Shown one piece after another: positions 47,921 through 57,222 of a stretch of 64,000 nucleotides of DNA; position 1 is the first letter of the stretch, and the number at the start of each line of letters is the position of its first letter. The position numbers and the translations under genes are program-made. The DNA lies in contig NZ_FQUM01000001.1 of NCBI RefSeq assembly GCF_900129025.1, positions 124,001-188,000 on the forward strand. The letters are read 5' to 3'. The notes beneath the pieces were generated by a model, which was not told where the DNA came from, ran no database searches, and saw only the letters and a list, made by a program, of their open reading frames with translations. This stretch comes from Mariniphaga anaerophila. GTDB lineage: Bacteria > Bacteroidota > Bacteroidia > Bacteroidales > Prolixibacteraceae.

Positions 47921-49240
47921 ATGGAAAAAAAATATGGAATAATTGTTTTTATTTGCTTTTGTGTTTTTCCTTACTTTGCTCACGGGCAATCCATAGATGT
48001 AGAAACTTTGAAACAAATTCGGTTGCCCATGTACCTGGCAAAGGGCTTAGAATGGAAAGGCGAATCAACGCAAAATACAACCTGGAGTAAAATTACAGAG
48101 ACAAGTGATGGAAAGATTTGGTTCTGTGGGGGAGATCACTGGGGCATAGACGAAATTACCGGGAAATGGGACAAAAGTGATCGATATGAAAGACCATGGG
48201 GCTTTGGGAACACAACTTTGTGTTATTATGATCCAATGCAAGACCAATCATTTGAAGAGTTGGAATTAAATTCTACCAGTGCCATCTATTCAAATGAGCA
48301 GACGCCCGGCCATGGTAAGATACATGCAAACATTGTTACAGACTCTAAAGACAGGTTGTATTTTGCCGGGTACATGGGCTATTCTTTTATTCATGAATAT
48401 ACCGATGCATATTTCCCCAAGAGTTATGCCGGTGGGGCATTGATAAAGTATGACCCTTCAACAAAACATGCGGAATATTTAGGCATCCCTGTGCCCTATG
48501 GGGCTGTTGCTGCTATGTACTACGATGAAAAAAGGGACATTATCAATGGTATTTCTGTAGACAGGGCAAAATTCTGGCGTGTAAAGGTCTCCACTATGGA
48601 ACTTAACCGATATGAGTCAGTAGCAAGGATGAGCCGGTTAAAAGACAGGGTGAGAGAAATGATTATGGATAATGATGGATATTGTTATTTTGCCAATGAT
48701 GTTGGCGGTCTGACAAAGTTCGATCCTGACACGCAGGAATTTATGGACCTGGATATTGTATTGCCGGGGAAATTGATGGATTTCAGGGCATCAGTAGTTT
48801 CTTCAATGAACACCATCTATGGCATTACCACAGATGGTTTTGTCTGGAGTTTCAATCCAAACACCAATGAGCTAAAAGACCTGGGACATATCATAGGCAT
48901 GCCTGATCAATCCCATTACACACCAAATATAGCACTGGATGAAAAATGGGAAAGACTGTACTTTATTGCAGGAACCCACGGTTATGGGTTACTGGAAGAA
49001 GCTTTTGGGGTATTGACAATATTAGATCTAAAAACGGGCAAATACTATTGGGCAGGTAAGATTGAAGGCTTTGAAGGTTGCTTCGGTGCTCTATGCAGCA
49101 AAGACCATGAAGTATATTTCAATTCCTTTGGCCGGTTCTACGAAGGGGATCAGATTCAAAAAGACAAAAGTGGCCAGCCTATTACCCGGCCTTATCTGCT
49201 AAAATACTCCCCTCCTGAGGATCTTAACGAATTGGACTAA
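47921..49240 (+). CDS. Secreted beta-propeller-like protein
   Basis: The ATG at 47921 gives 439 residues with a signal peptide (MEKKYGIIVFICFCVFPYFAHG); an in-frame ATG at 47873 would hide it. The mature protein has propeller-like repeats of the form DGKIWFCGGDHWG, DRLYFAGYMGYSF, YCYFANDVGGLTKFDP and YGITTDGFVWSFNP. I do not recognise a named family. It shares style and probably fold with the next gene (49277), 36 bp downstream, and may bind or modify a sugar outside the inner membrane. Related two-gene propeller pairs with an AGE epimerase are not known to me. Confidence 0.72.
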   Translation: MEKKYGIIVFICFCVFPYFAHGQSIDVETLKQIRLPMYLAKGLEWKGESTQNTTWSKITETSDGKIWFCGGDHWGIDEITGKWDKSDRYERPWGFGNTTLCYYDPMQDQSFEELELNSTSAIYSNEQTPGHGKIHANIVTDSKDRLYFAGYMGYSFIHEYTDAYFPKSYAGGALIKYDPSTKHAEYLGIPVPYGAVAAMYYDEKRDIINGISVDRAKFWRVKVSTMELNRYESVARMSRLKDRVREMIMDNDGYCYFANDVGGLTKFDPDTQEFMDLDIVLPGKLMDFRASVVSSMNTIYGITTDGFVWSFNPNTNELKDLGHIIGMPDQSHYTPNIALDEKWERLYFIAGTHGYGLLEEAFGVLTILDLKTGKYYWAGKIEGFEGCFGALCSKDHEVYFNSFGRFYEGDQIQKDKSGQPITRPYLLKYSPPEDLNELD

Positions 49241-49276
49241 CAACAGGTTTAGGTTATAAATTAAATGTGAAAACGT

Positions 49277-50512
49277 ATGAAAAATAGTATTCAACATAAA
49301 CTGGTTTTACCCATAATTATTTTGCTTTTCCATGCTACAAATGTATTCTCACAAAGAATGGGGGGATTGGATGCAGGTTCTATTTCGAAGGTACTGATTT
49401 CAAATGGTCCTCAAGGCCCAATAAAAGGTGGGGAAAGTGCTGTAACAGATTTAATTTTAATGCCGGACGGCTGGATGTACGGTAGTACAAAAGCAACATG
49501 GGGGGCACAAAATTGCCACCTTTTTCGGATCGATGGTGAAAAATCAGAACACATTATCAATATGACCGGACAAATGCCCGGTCAAACTACCATAAGTAAC
49601 CTTGTTGTTGGGAAAGGTAGTGTCTTGTACGGTTGTACATCAACATACAATGAAATATTGGATAAAAAGGATTATGAAGGTGGCCACTTATTTGCCTACA
49701 ACCCGGGAAAAAAGACAATGGATGATTTAGGAATTATCCAGCAAGGACAGGGAATCAACTGTATGGCAATGGATTCAATACGTGGGATAATATATTGCAT
49801 TACCTATCCAGCCGGTCATCTGTTTTCATATCACCTGGAAACAAAGATAAAAAAAGACTTTGGACAGGTTATGCAACCCTGGCGTGTAGAAGATTTAGGA
49901 CGGGTTTCATGGAGAGGTGTCCCCAAGGTACTGATTGTTGATGATGCTGGAACAGTATATTTTTCTACCTATGTGCATGAAAAAGTACCTGTTTGGAAAC
50001 AGGAATTAATGGATGGCGGCCCTTCATACTACTCAGTTTATGCAGGCGGAAGGATTTTCAGGTTGGCATTTGGGGATGAGAAACCTGTTTTTACCGGGGC
50101 AACTATCCCCAGTCAAAAGGGCATGGACTCGGACCAGCTTTATGAAAACGGAATTGCTTCGGCAATCCGTGCCAGCGACGGGGGATTTTGGTGCGGGACA
50201 ATCAACGATGGGTTCCTTTTTAAATTTTACCCTTCAACATCAACAGTAATCAACAAGGGAAAAGCCTTTCAGTACTGGAACCTGAAATCGCTGTGTTATG
50301 GAACCGATGAAAAATTATATATGCTTGGTGGAAGGGACGAAGACAACTCCTGGCTGTTGTGTTACAATCAGGTGACCGGTTCTATTGACTGCTTGGGGTG
50401 GCCTGACAATACCTCTCAATGCAATGTAATTGTTGCGGATAAAAATGGAAAAATATTTTTCGGTGAAAATCTCCGACACTCATTTATCTGGATATATACA
50501 CTTAATAAATAA
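49277..50512 (+). CDS. Secreted beta-propeller-like protein
   Basis: This 411-residue protein has a signal peptide (about 1-25, ending NVFSQ) and about six or seven blades, with repeated DLILMPDGWMYGST, KGSVLYGCTST, GHLFAYNPGKK, RGIIYCITYPAGHLFSY, AGTVYFSTYVHE and DGGFWCGTINDGFLFKF. It is 8 bp before the AGE epimerase start and 36 bp after the first propeller, so the three form one transcript. A lyase-like or sugar-binding activity is possible, but no catalytic motif can be named. Confidence 0.72.
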   Translation: MKNSIQHKLVLPIIILLFHATNVFSQRMGGLDAGSISKVLISNGPQGPIKGGESAVTDLILMPDGWMYGSTKATWGAQNCHLFRIDGEKSEHIINMTGQMPGQTTISNLVVGKGSVLYGCTSTYNEILDKKDYEGGHLFAYNPGKKTMDDLGIIQQGQGINCMAMDSIRGIIYCITYPAGHLFSYHLETKIKKDFGQVMQPWRVEDLGRVSWRGVPKVLIVDDAGTVYFSTYVHEKVPVWKQELMDGGPSYYSVYAGGRIFRLAFGDEKPVFTGATIPSQKGMDSDQLYENGIASAIRASDGGFWCGTINDGFLFKFYPSTSTVINKGKAFQYWNLKSLCYGTDEKLYMLGGRDEDNSWLLCYNQVTGSIDCLGWPDNTSQCNVIVADKNGKIFFGENLRHSFIWIYTLNK

Positions 50513-50520
50513 CTATAATA

Positions 50521-51822
50521 ATGCAACGTAAAAAATTTTTAAAGCTAGGAGGAGGTATTTTATTATCTCCAACAATAATAAATGATGTCAAACTGTTTAA
50601 CAAAAATAAACATGATATTTTTGACAAAAATAGTAATTCAAATCATTTAATATTGGACAGACTAGGAGGGATGTCACTTCCTGAACTACTGGATTTTCAT
50701 CGTAATTATCTTTATAAAACTTATATTCCTAATTGGGAGCGTGGTGTCGATTGGGATAACGGTGGGTTTGCTGATTCATTAAAACCTGGACAAGAACCGG
50801 ATTTTGAAAAGAAAAGCATGTATTATCAGGGCCGTGCTATATGGATGTTTAGTTATCTATATAATCATGTAACAAAAAATAAACTTCATTTGGATGCTGC
50901 AATTAATGGTAGAAATTTTGTGGTAAAACATGCTCTTTTAGATGATTTCCGTTGGAATTCTATTTTGGAAAGGCAGGGTAATCCTTTAAGTGGACCTGTT
51001 GATCATTATGGAGATATTTATATGGTACTTGGTTTGTCCGAACTTTATAAGGCTACTAGTGATGAAAAAGATTTAAATATTGCTATTAATACTGTTCATT
51101 CAATATTGAAACGTCTAGTTTCTCCTATATATCAACATACAGATGCTCATGGTCCTGCCATGGAACCTGGAATCCGCAGACTAGGGGGTTGGCAACACCT
51201 TCTTTATTCTTTATCTTCACTATTAAGAGTCAAATATGATCAAGAAATTGAGCAAATTGCACGTTTTTGTGTTCGTATGATATGTGAATATCATTGGATA
51301 GAAGAGTATAAACTGTTATTTGAATATTTAGATATCAACTATAAACAGTATATTTCTAATGTATCCAATTGGGGTGGATCAAGAAATCTTCGTAGTATCA
51401 GTGGCTGGCATTCTATTCAAGCCTGTTGGATGGTAATGGATGAAGCTCATCGTGTAAAGCATTATCCCACATATAGGCATGGTATTGAAATGGGATTCTC
51501 TACATTAGAAAAGTGTTATGTTGATGGTAAAGGAATAATAACTTTAAAATACCCGGAGGAGATACCCAAAGTAGAGAGTGAATTTGATCCTTGGGGAGCA
51601 CTTGATGATGTGTTATTATTTTGTCTCATGGTAATTGAAAATAACCACCATCCTGATATTATTAGATACTATAATAAATGTTTCAGTCTTTATCATAGTA
51701 TTCCTGACAATTATAGACCAGAGGATTTGTTACACTTACCTAGGCAACTATTTTACTCAATTGAAATAATTAATAGGATCATAAAACAAGAAGGGAAGGT
51801 AAAAAATGCTCCATTTGATTAA
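50521..51822 (+). CDS. AGE-family (N-acylglucosamine 2-epimerase-like) protein, probably exported
   Basis: This 433-residue protein starts with a twin-arginine-like leader (QRKKFLKLGGGILLSP) and then shows the AGE fold: FHRNYLYKTYIPNWERG, the signature DWDNGGFADSL, SMYYQGRAIWMFSYLYN, and the later HTDAHGPAMEPG and DPWGALDDVLLF stretches. The family epimerises or isomerises free sugars such as N-acetylglucosamine/N-acetylmannosamine, mannose/fructose or cellobiose. Export is unusual for the family. The gene is AT-rich compared with the propellers 8 bp upstream. The second group II intron begins about 215 bp downstream. Confidence 0.78.
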   Translation: MQRKKFLKLGGGILLSPTIINDVKLFNKNKHDIFDKNSNSNHLILDRLGGMSLPELLDFHRNYLYKTYIPNWERGVDWDNGGFADSLKPGQEPDFEKKSMYYQGRAIWMFSYLYNHVTKNKLHLDAAINGRNFVVKHALLDDFRWNSILERQGNPLSGPVDHYGDIYMVLGLSELYKATSDEKDLNIAINTVHSILKRLVSPIYQHTDAHGPAMEPGIRRLGGWQHLLYSLSSLLRVKYDQEIEQIARFCVRMICEYHWIEEYKLLFEYLDINYKQYISNVSNWGGSRNLRSISGWHSIQACWMVMDEAHRVKHYPTYRHGIEMGFSTLEKCYVDGKGIITLKYPEEIPKVESEFDPWGALDDVLLFCLMVIENNHHPDIIRYYNKCFSLYHSIPDNYRPEDLLHLPRQLFYSIEIINRIIKQEGKVKNAPFD

Positions 51823-52037
51823 AAATAGCCTATTCAATAATAAAATAAATCAAAGCTTAAAATGATTGGTGTTTTGTTTTTTAATCAATTGAAAAATCAA
51901 AAATATTGCATATCGATTATTTGATAATACTTAAAAATGTAAATCAAAAATTAGGGAAGTGATATAATTTACTTATCTTCAATTTGTTACAAAAAAGATA
52001 TTGAACAAAAAACTATCACTTTTCAGATGATTGCGCC

Positions 52038-53316
52038 GTGCTAGTCCATGAGGTGGGGATTTAAAGGCGAATAAATATAAAAGTTAATGAAACACCTTTT
52101 AGTTTCCCTACAGGTAACCAAGCCTGTACGGAAAGGCTTAGCCAGCCACCGGAAGCGAGCCTTGCGTAGTCATTAGAGATGATGGCACGAAGTGTAGGCA
52201 GCGATTGTCAAAGGTATGCTATGTAGCCTCGAAAGAAAGATGAATGCCGGGGTCTTAACTGTTCATCTGGTTGGGACAACACGAAAAGCAGCGATTTGGC
52301 GAGTTGTTGGAGCCTGGCCGGGGTCTGAGACCATTTCAAAGGCAGAAAAGGGAAGCACGGGAACACGGGAGAGCCTAACGCCTCCATTCGAGATTCCGCG
52401 GCAATGACGGTTAACCGCGTGACCAATTAGACCGGGTTAAACAGGGAATTTGTTGCCCCTGCAGTAGCGCAAAGGACGGGCAACAAACGTAAATGGTATC
52501 TGAACCGAGGGAGACCGAAGGTAAGGAGAAGGGCGAAGGCAGTCTTAGCAACCCCATAGTACTGATTGAAAGCCGGGAAATCAGGACCGCTGAAAGCCGG
52601 TGAGTAAGGAAGGGGGATGCCGGTAATTAGGGCTGTAGTTTAGAAACATTAATGTATCAATTACATGAAAAAAATGTCAACAGTAAAAGTACAGATAGCT
52701 GAAAGAGCAAAGAAGCTCAAGGGAGAAGCCTTGCACAGTCTTTATGATCTTATTGAGGATAAAGTTTTGCAGGCAAGTGTACAAAAGGTCATAGAGCCTA
52801 TATATGAAGAAGAATTTAAACCTTTTTCATACGACTTTCGGCCGGGATGTTCACAGCACCAGGCGATTAATTGTATGTTCAAACATGTTAGTTTACACAG
52901 GATGCGAGATATTATAGATGCCGACCTTAAAGACTACTTTGGGAGCATTAATCACGGTATTCTCTGGAAATTCCTAGAAAAACGGGTGAAGGATGGAGTG
53001 ATAAGAAGGGCGATAGACAATGTGATCCAACACTACTCGTATTATGGCATTACCTTTAATTATAGAGGTATATTCAGTTATTACAGGAATGTCAGGAGAT
53101 GTCTTTCCAAATGGCTAAACCGTAGAGGGGGTAAACCAAAGTGAAATTGGGATACCTTTACCACTTTGGTTGTAAAATGGGACCCTCTTATTAGACCCTT
53201 TATTTACCACTCTTATGTTCCTTTATAGCGAAACTAATTACCGGGGAACCGTATGCGGGAAAGCCGCTCGTACGGGTCTGTGGGGGAGCGGGGAGGTAAC
53301 GAACCGCTCTACCCGG
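52038..53316 (+). mobile_element. Group II intron with near-complete ribozyme and degenerate ORF
   Basis: The 5' end is placed at GTGCTAG (52038), a weak match to the GUGYG consensus; structured domain I-III sequence follows to about 52640. Domain IV holds the shortened RT frame. Domain V is 53246-53278 (GAACCGTATGCG ... CGTACGGGTC) and domain VI about 53282-53315, with the same 3' sequence (CTCTACCCG) as the first copy. It lies between the epimerase and the TAT-oxidoreductase gene and interrupts no recognisable gene. The boundaries are approximate, but the two catalytic domains are clear. Confidence 0.8.
52665..53144 (+). pseudogene. Group II intron reverse transcriptase, internally deleted twice in frame
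   Basis: The 159 residues align end to end with the 404-residue RT at 46433, but about 74 residues (31-104 of the full protein) and about 171 residues (194-364, including the YVDD motif) are missing, each by an in-frame deletion. Retained parts are the N-terminus, blocks 2a-3 (FSYDFRPGCSQHQAI, IIDADLKDYFGSIN) and the end of the X domain (HYSYYGITFNYRG). It cannot polymerise. The continued open frame is remarkable, but the parts kept may simply be those needed for ribozyme folding. Confidence 0.88.
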
Positions 53317-53345
53317 AAGTTGTAAATAACCAAAATGTAAATCAA

Positions 53346-54770
53346 ATGACCAGTAAAGAAAAAGAGAAAACAAACACCACCAGGCGCAAATTCATTAAAG
53401 CTGCCACTGTTGCCGGTGCGGGCTTTATGATCCTGCCCCGTTGCACCATTGGCGGCAAAGGATTTGTGCCGCCCAGTGACAAGATAAACATCGGCTTGAT
53501 TGGGGCAGGAGATATTGCCAGTCACCACCTGAATGAAGTGTTCAGATGCGATGATGTGCAGATAATAAGTATCGCCGACCCGGCCAGAAATTGGGATGGC
53601 AACCATTTAAACAAAAAAGGTCTTGGCCGTGCCCCAAGGAAAAAAACAATCGAGGAACACTATTCCAAAAAAACGCCCAACTACAGGATTACAGAACATG
53701 AGGATTTTCAGGAAATGCTGGAGCAGGACAAATCAATAGATGCAGTGATCTGTGCCTCGCCCGACAATACCCATGCATATATCTCCATCATATCGATGCG
53801 GGCGGGTAGGCATGTATATTGCCAGAAGCCGCTTGCGCATAATATATGGGAAGCACGTAAAATTCGTGAAGTCGCTATGAAAACGGGCCTGGCTACCCAA
53901 ATGGGAAACCAGTTGCATGCCTCCGATGGTATACGGCAAACAGTCGAATATCTCAGGGCAGGTGTTATCGGGCCTGTACATGAAGCTTATTCATGGGTGC
54001 CGGCCACACGATATCAGAAATGGCTTACAGGATATCCTGCTGAAGCAATGAAAGTTCCAAAAGGGGTTAACTGGGACTTATGGATAGGGCCATCTGTATT
54101 CCGCCCATACAACAGGGTTTATTCGCCATTTACCTGGCGCGATTTCTGGGACTATGGAAATGGGTCATTGGGCGACTTCGGTTGCCACGATATGGATGCA
54201 GCCACCTGGGCCTTCAACCTTGATGTGCCGGAAAGCGTACAAGTGTTCCCTGCCGGCAACAGGGGCAGCGGCGAGGTGGTTCCTTACGGAGAAATAGGGT
54301 ATTTCCATTTTGCCGGGAATGAAAATCGTCCGCCCCTAAAACTGACATGGATGTCGGGGGGACTTTTGCCGGAGTTGCCGCCTGAAATTCCACAAAATCT
54401 TAAACTTAATTCCAGGGGGGCAATGTTTATTGGGGAAAAAGGTGTGATCCTGACCAATGGAAATGCAGCCAGTGCCCCTGAAATATTCCCGGAAAGTCTC
54501 AGGGACTCATTTACTGCGCCGGAACCCTGCTTCCCTCGTTCTGCTGAACAACACCGGGAATGGTTCGATGCCATAAAAGGCGGTGAAATGCCCCTGTCAA
54601 ATTTTGAATATGCATCAAAACTGACAGAGATAACCCTTTTGGGAGTCCTTTCACTTAGGTTAGGCGGTGAGAAAATCTATTGGGACAAAGAAAACATGAA
54701 AGCTGTTGGTTTGCCTGATGCAGATCCGATAATCAGGGAACCCGTAAGGGCTGGCTGGGAAATGGCATGA
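53346..54770 (+). CDS. TAT-exported Gfo/Idh/MocA-family oxidoreductase
   Basis: The ATG at 53346 gives 474 residues starting with a twin-arginine leader (TTRRKFIKAATVAGAGFMIL); the open frame extends upstream into the intron, which is not coding. The Rossmann core has NIGLIGAGDIASHHLNE, and the catalytic Lys pattern appears as CQKPLAHNIWEAR. The C-terminal alpha/beta domain includes WDLWIGPSVFRPYNR and GSLGDFGCHDMDAATWAF. Such exported members oxidise or reduce sugars, often at C3, using a bound NAD(P) cofactor. It is the first gene of the sugar operon that ends with the mannitol-dehydrogenase-like gene. The sequence is GC-richer than genes left of the intron. Confidence 0.9.
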   Translation: MTSKEKEKTNTTRRKFIKAATVAGAGFMILPRCTIGGKGFVPPSDKINIGLIGAGDIASHHLNEVFRCDDVQIISIADPARNWDGNHLNKKGLGRAPRKKTIEEHYSKKTPNYRITEHEDFQEMLEQDKSIDAVICASPDNTHAYISIISMRAGRHVYCQKPLAHNIWEARKIREVAMKTGLATQMGNQLHASDGIRQTVEYLRAGVIGPVHEAYSWVPATRYQKWLTGYPAEAMKVPKGVNWDLWIGPSVFRPYNRVYSPFTWRDFWDYGNGSLGDFGCHDMDAATWAFNLDVPESVQVFPAGNRGSGEVVPYGEIGYFHFAGNENRPPLKLTWMSGGLLPELPPEIPQNLKLNSRGAMFIGEKGVILTNGNAASAPEIFPESLRDSFTAPEPCFPRSAEQHREWFDAIKGGEMPLSNFEYASKLTEITLLGVLSLRLGGEKIYWDKENMKAVGLPDADPIIREPVRAGWEMA

Positions 54771-54821
54771 CCTTTTTTTGAATTTTATTAACCAAAGCAA
54801 TAACTATTAAAAATCTCTATC

Positions 54822-55394
54822 ATGAAAGAAAAATCGAACACAATTCCATTCCATAAGTTTATGGGATTTCCTGCATTTGTTGGCCTCCAAGCCATGTTGT
54901 TATTGATCATTGCCCCTTTTGTCCCTTTTACACCAGAAGCAATGGGCAAGGGCTTACTGGTCTGGTCGGCCTTTCAGGCCTGGGCCATGTATTTTATGGG
55001 TGGTTGCACAATAAAAATGGCCATTAAGACCATGGTAGGATATATTGGCGGGATAATTGCTTCTGTAATCCTGATTGAACTGGGGGGCTTGTTTGGCAGT
55101 CTGAACACTTCTGCAGTTGCCTGGGGCGGGGTTGTCGCCGTATCTTTTGTGGCGTTCCTTATTATTCCTGCCGACAGGGTACCTGCCATCAACTTCCTGC
55201 CATCCTACTTTATAGGTTCCGGGGCATATTTTGCCATTATTACCTATGTTCAGGCCCCTGTCACGGTTGGGGCATATTCCTGGTATTTCCAGGTTGCCGT
55301 CCCCTTGCTGGTCTCTGCTGTGTTGGGCCTTGTGTTTGGCTGGGCAACAGTCACCTTCAAGTTATGGTTCGATGCAAAACTGGCAAAGGGTTAA
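54822..55394 (+). CDS. DUF1097 integral membrane protein
   Basis: This 190-residue protein has about six hydrophobic helices and the DUF1097 pattern (KGLLVWSAFQAWAMYFMGG, GGCTIKMAIKTMVGYIGGI, AINFLPSYFIGSGAYFA). The family occurs next to sugar or small-molecule genes and may be a permease, but its function is not established. No other inner-membrane transporter is encoded in this operon, so it is the best candidate for carrying the sugar inward. It overlaps nothing and sits 51 bp after the oxidoreductase and 31 bp before the next. Confidence 0.85.
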   Translation: MKEKSNTIPFHKFMGFPAFVGLQAMLLLIIAPFVPFTPEAMGKGLLVWSAFQAWAMYFMGGCTIKMAIKTMVGYIGGIIASVILIELGGLFGSLNTSAVAWGGVVAVSFVAFLIIPADRVPAINFLPSYFIGSGAYFAIITYVQAPVTVGAYSWYFQVAVPLLVSAVLGLVFGWATVTFKLWFDAKLAKG

Positions 55395-55425
55395 AATCAA
55401 TATTATTAAATCAAAAATAGTTATT

Positions 55426-56436
55426 GTGAAAAAATACAATGTAGGAATAATAGGATATGGTTGGGCAGCAGGAGCCCATATTGATGCAATCAACAACACA
55501 TCCTTGGGACAGGTTACCGCTGTCTGCTCATCGCGCAGGCTTGATCCTACTGCAATCGGTGCAACACATGGTGGGGCAATTAAATGTTATACCCGGATGG
55601 AAGAGATGCTGGCTGATCCGGCGATAGATGCCGTATCCATATGTAGCTATCCTGCCCTCCATGCCCAACAGGCAATTATGGCAGCCCAGGCGGGGAAACA
55701 CATTATAATAGAAAAGCCTTTGGCCATGAATTGGGAAGAGTGCCTTGCAGTAGAAAAAGCGGTAAAAGCAGCCGGGGTTAATGTCTGTGTATGTTTCGAA
55801 TGTCGTTTTTCCAGCCAGCTGCTAACCATTAAAGCTATCATCGATCAGGGGCTGTTGGGTGACATACACTATGGTGAAGTGGATTATTTTCATGGTATAG
55901 GGCCATGGTACGGACAATATAGGTGGAACACCCAAAAGGAATCTGGTGGTAGCAGCCTTTTGTCGGCCGGATGCCATGCCATGGATGCCTTGTTATTGTG
56001 CATGGGCAGTGAATTTGAATCAGTACAAAGCTATTCAGCCTATTCATCAAATAAAGATTTTGAAAAATATGAATATCCTACAAGCTCCGTATCCATCGTC
56101 AAATTTAAAAATGGTTCAGTAGGCAAAGTTGCATCTGTTATTGACTGTTTACAACCCTATTACTTTCATTTTCATTTGGTAGGAAGCGAGGGCACCCTTC
56201 TGGACAACAAGTTTTATTCCACCAAAATAAATGGCCTTGATAAGGGGAAATGGAGCACTTTGTCAATGAAGATGTTAGACTCCGGAGATGTGTCGGATCA
56301 CCCTTATCAGGTTCAGTTCGAAGAATTTTTTAAGTCCATCGAAGCAGGGAAAGAGATGCCGCTGACTGGTTTAAACGATGCGATAAAAACACATGAACTG
56401 ATATTTGCAGCAGACAAATCGGCAGAAAGTCAATAA
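55426..56436 (+). CDS. Gfo/Idh/MocA-family oxidoreductase, cytoplasmic
   Basis: The preferred start is GTG at 55426 (336 residues, VKKYNVGIIGYGWAAGAHID), because the frame upstream overlaps the DUF1097 gene. The NAD(P) fold has GIIGYGWAAGAHIDAI, and the EKP motif reads IIIEKPLAMNWEE; the C-terminal domain has WNTQKESGGSSLLSAGCHAMDA. It lacks an export signal, unlike the sister gene at 53346. The pair could catalyse the two halves of an oxidation-reduction across the membrane, for instance forming a 3-keto sugar outside and reducing it inside, which is inference. Confidence 0.9.
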   Translation: MKKYNVGIIGYGWAAGAHIDAINNTSLGQVTAVCSSRRLDPTAIGATHGGAIKCYTRMEEMLADPAIDAVSICSYPALHAQQAIMAAQAGKHIIIEKPLAMNWEECLAVEKAVKAAGVNVCVCFECRFSSQLLTIKAIIDQGLLGDIHYGEVDYFHGIGPWYGQYRWNTQKESGGSSLLSAGCHAMDALLLCMGSEFESVQSYSAYSSNKDFEKYEYPTSSVSIVKFKNGSVGKVASVIDCLQPYYFHFHLVGSEGTLLDNKFYSTKINGLDKGKWSTLSMKMLDSGDVSDHPYQVQFEEFFKSIEAGKEMPLTGLNDAIKTHELIFAADKSAESQ

Positions 56437-56460
56437 CCTGTAAAATTAATAAAAATCAAT

Positions 56461-57207
56461 ATGAAAAAAACAGTACTTGCCCTGTTTGCGCATCCGGATG
56501 ATGCAGAACTGATGTGTACAGGTACACTCTCGTTGTTGAAACAACAGGGATGGGAGATACATATTGCAACAATGACCCCCGGCGACAAGGGATCCGCCGT
56601 TCATAACCGCGAAGAGATTAGCGCCATACGGAAATCGGAAGCAAAAAACTCTGCCAGATTATTGGGCGGCACATATCATTGCCTTGAATTTGAAGATGTA
56701 TATATCATGTACAACCGTGACACAATCAATGCTGCAACAGCATTAATCCGCAAAGTAAAACCTGATATTGTTTTTACAGCAAGCCCTGTTGATTACATGG
56801 TGGATCATGAAATGACCAGCCTTGTCGTACAAACGGCCTGTTTTTGTTGTGGTATAAAAAACATGGAGGTGGAGGAGACCGCGTTTGAACCAACGCCATA
56901 CCTGTATTATTCAGATGCGCTGGAAGGAAAAGATAAATTGGGAAGGCCAATGCCTCCGTCTATATATGTTGATGTTTCAAAAGAAATGGCTTTGAAGGAA
57001 AAAATGCTTGCATGCCATGCGAGCCAGCGCAACTGGTTGCTAGAGCACCATAAGATGGATGAATACATCCTTGCTATGAAGCGGTTTACCGAATCGAGGG
57101 GACAAGAGATAGGTGTAGGATATGCCGAAGGTTTCAGACAGCACCTCGGGCATGGATACCCGCAGGATAATATTTTAAAAGTGGTACTTGGAGAGTTTGT
57201 CAGATAA
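56461..57207 (+). CDS. PIG-L (LmbE-like) family deacetylase
   Basis: This 248-residue protein has the zinc motif LFAHPDDAEL at about residues 8-17 and the second zinc His in VDHEMTSLVVQT (about 118). The middle has ARLLGGTYHCLEFEDVYI and PDIVFTASPVDYM. Family members deacetylate N-acetylglucosamine-containing compounds, including free or conjugated hexosamines. Length is normal for the family. It is the clearest hint in the operon that the substrate carries an N-acetyl group. It is 24 bp downstream of the oxidoreductase and 15 bp before the DUF1080 pseudogene. Confidence 0.92.
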   Translation: MKKTVLALFAHPDDAELMCTGTLSLLKQQGWEIHIATMTPGDKGSAVHNREEISAIRKSEAKNSARLLGGTYHCLEFEDVYIMYNRDTINAATALIRKVKPDIVFTASPVDYMVDHEMTSLVVQTACFCCGIKNMEVEETAFEPTPYLYYSDALEGKDKLGRPMPPSIYVDVSKEMALKEKMLACHASQRNWLLEHHKMDEYILAMKRFTESRGQEIGVGYAEGFRQHLGHGYPQDNILKVVLGEFVR

Positions 57208-57222
57208 AAACATTATAATGAG

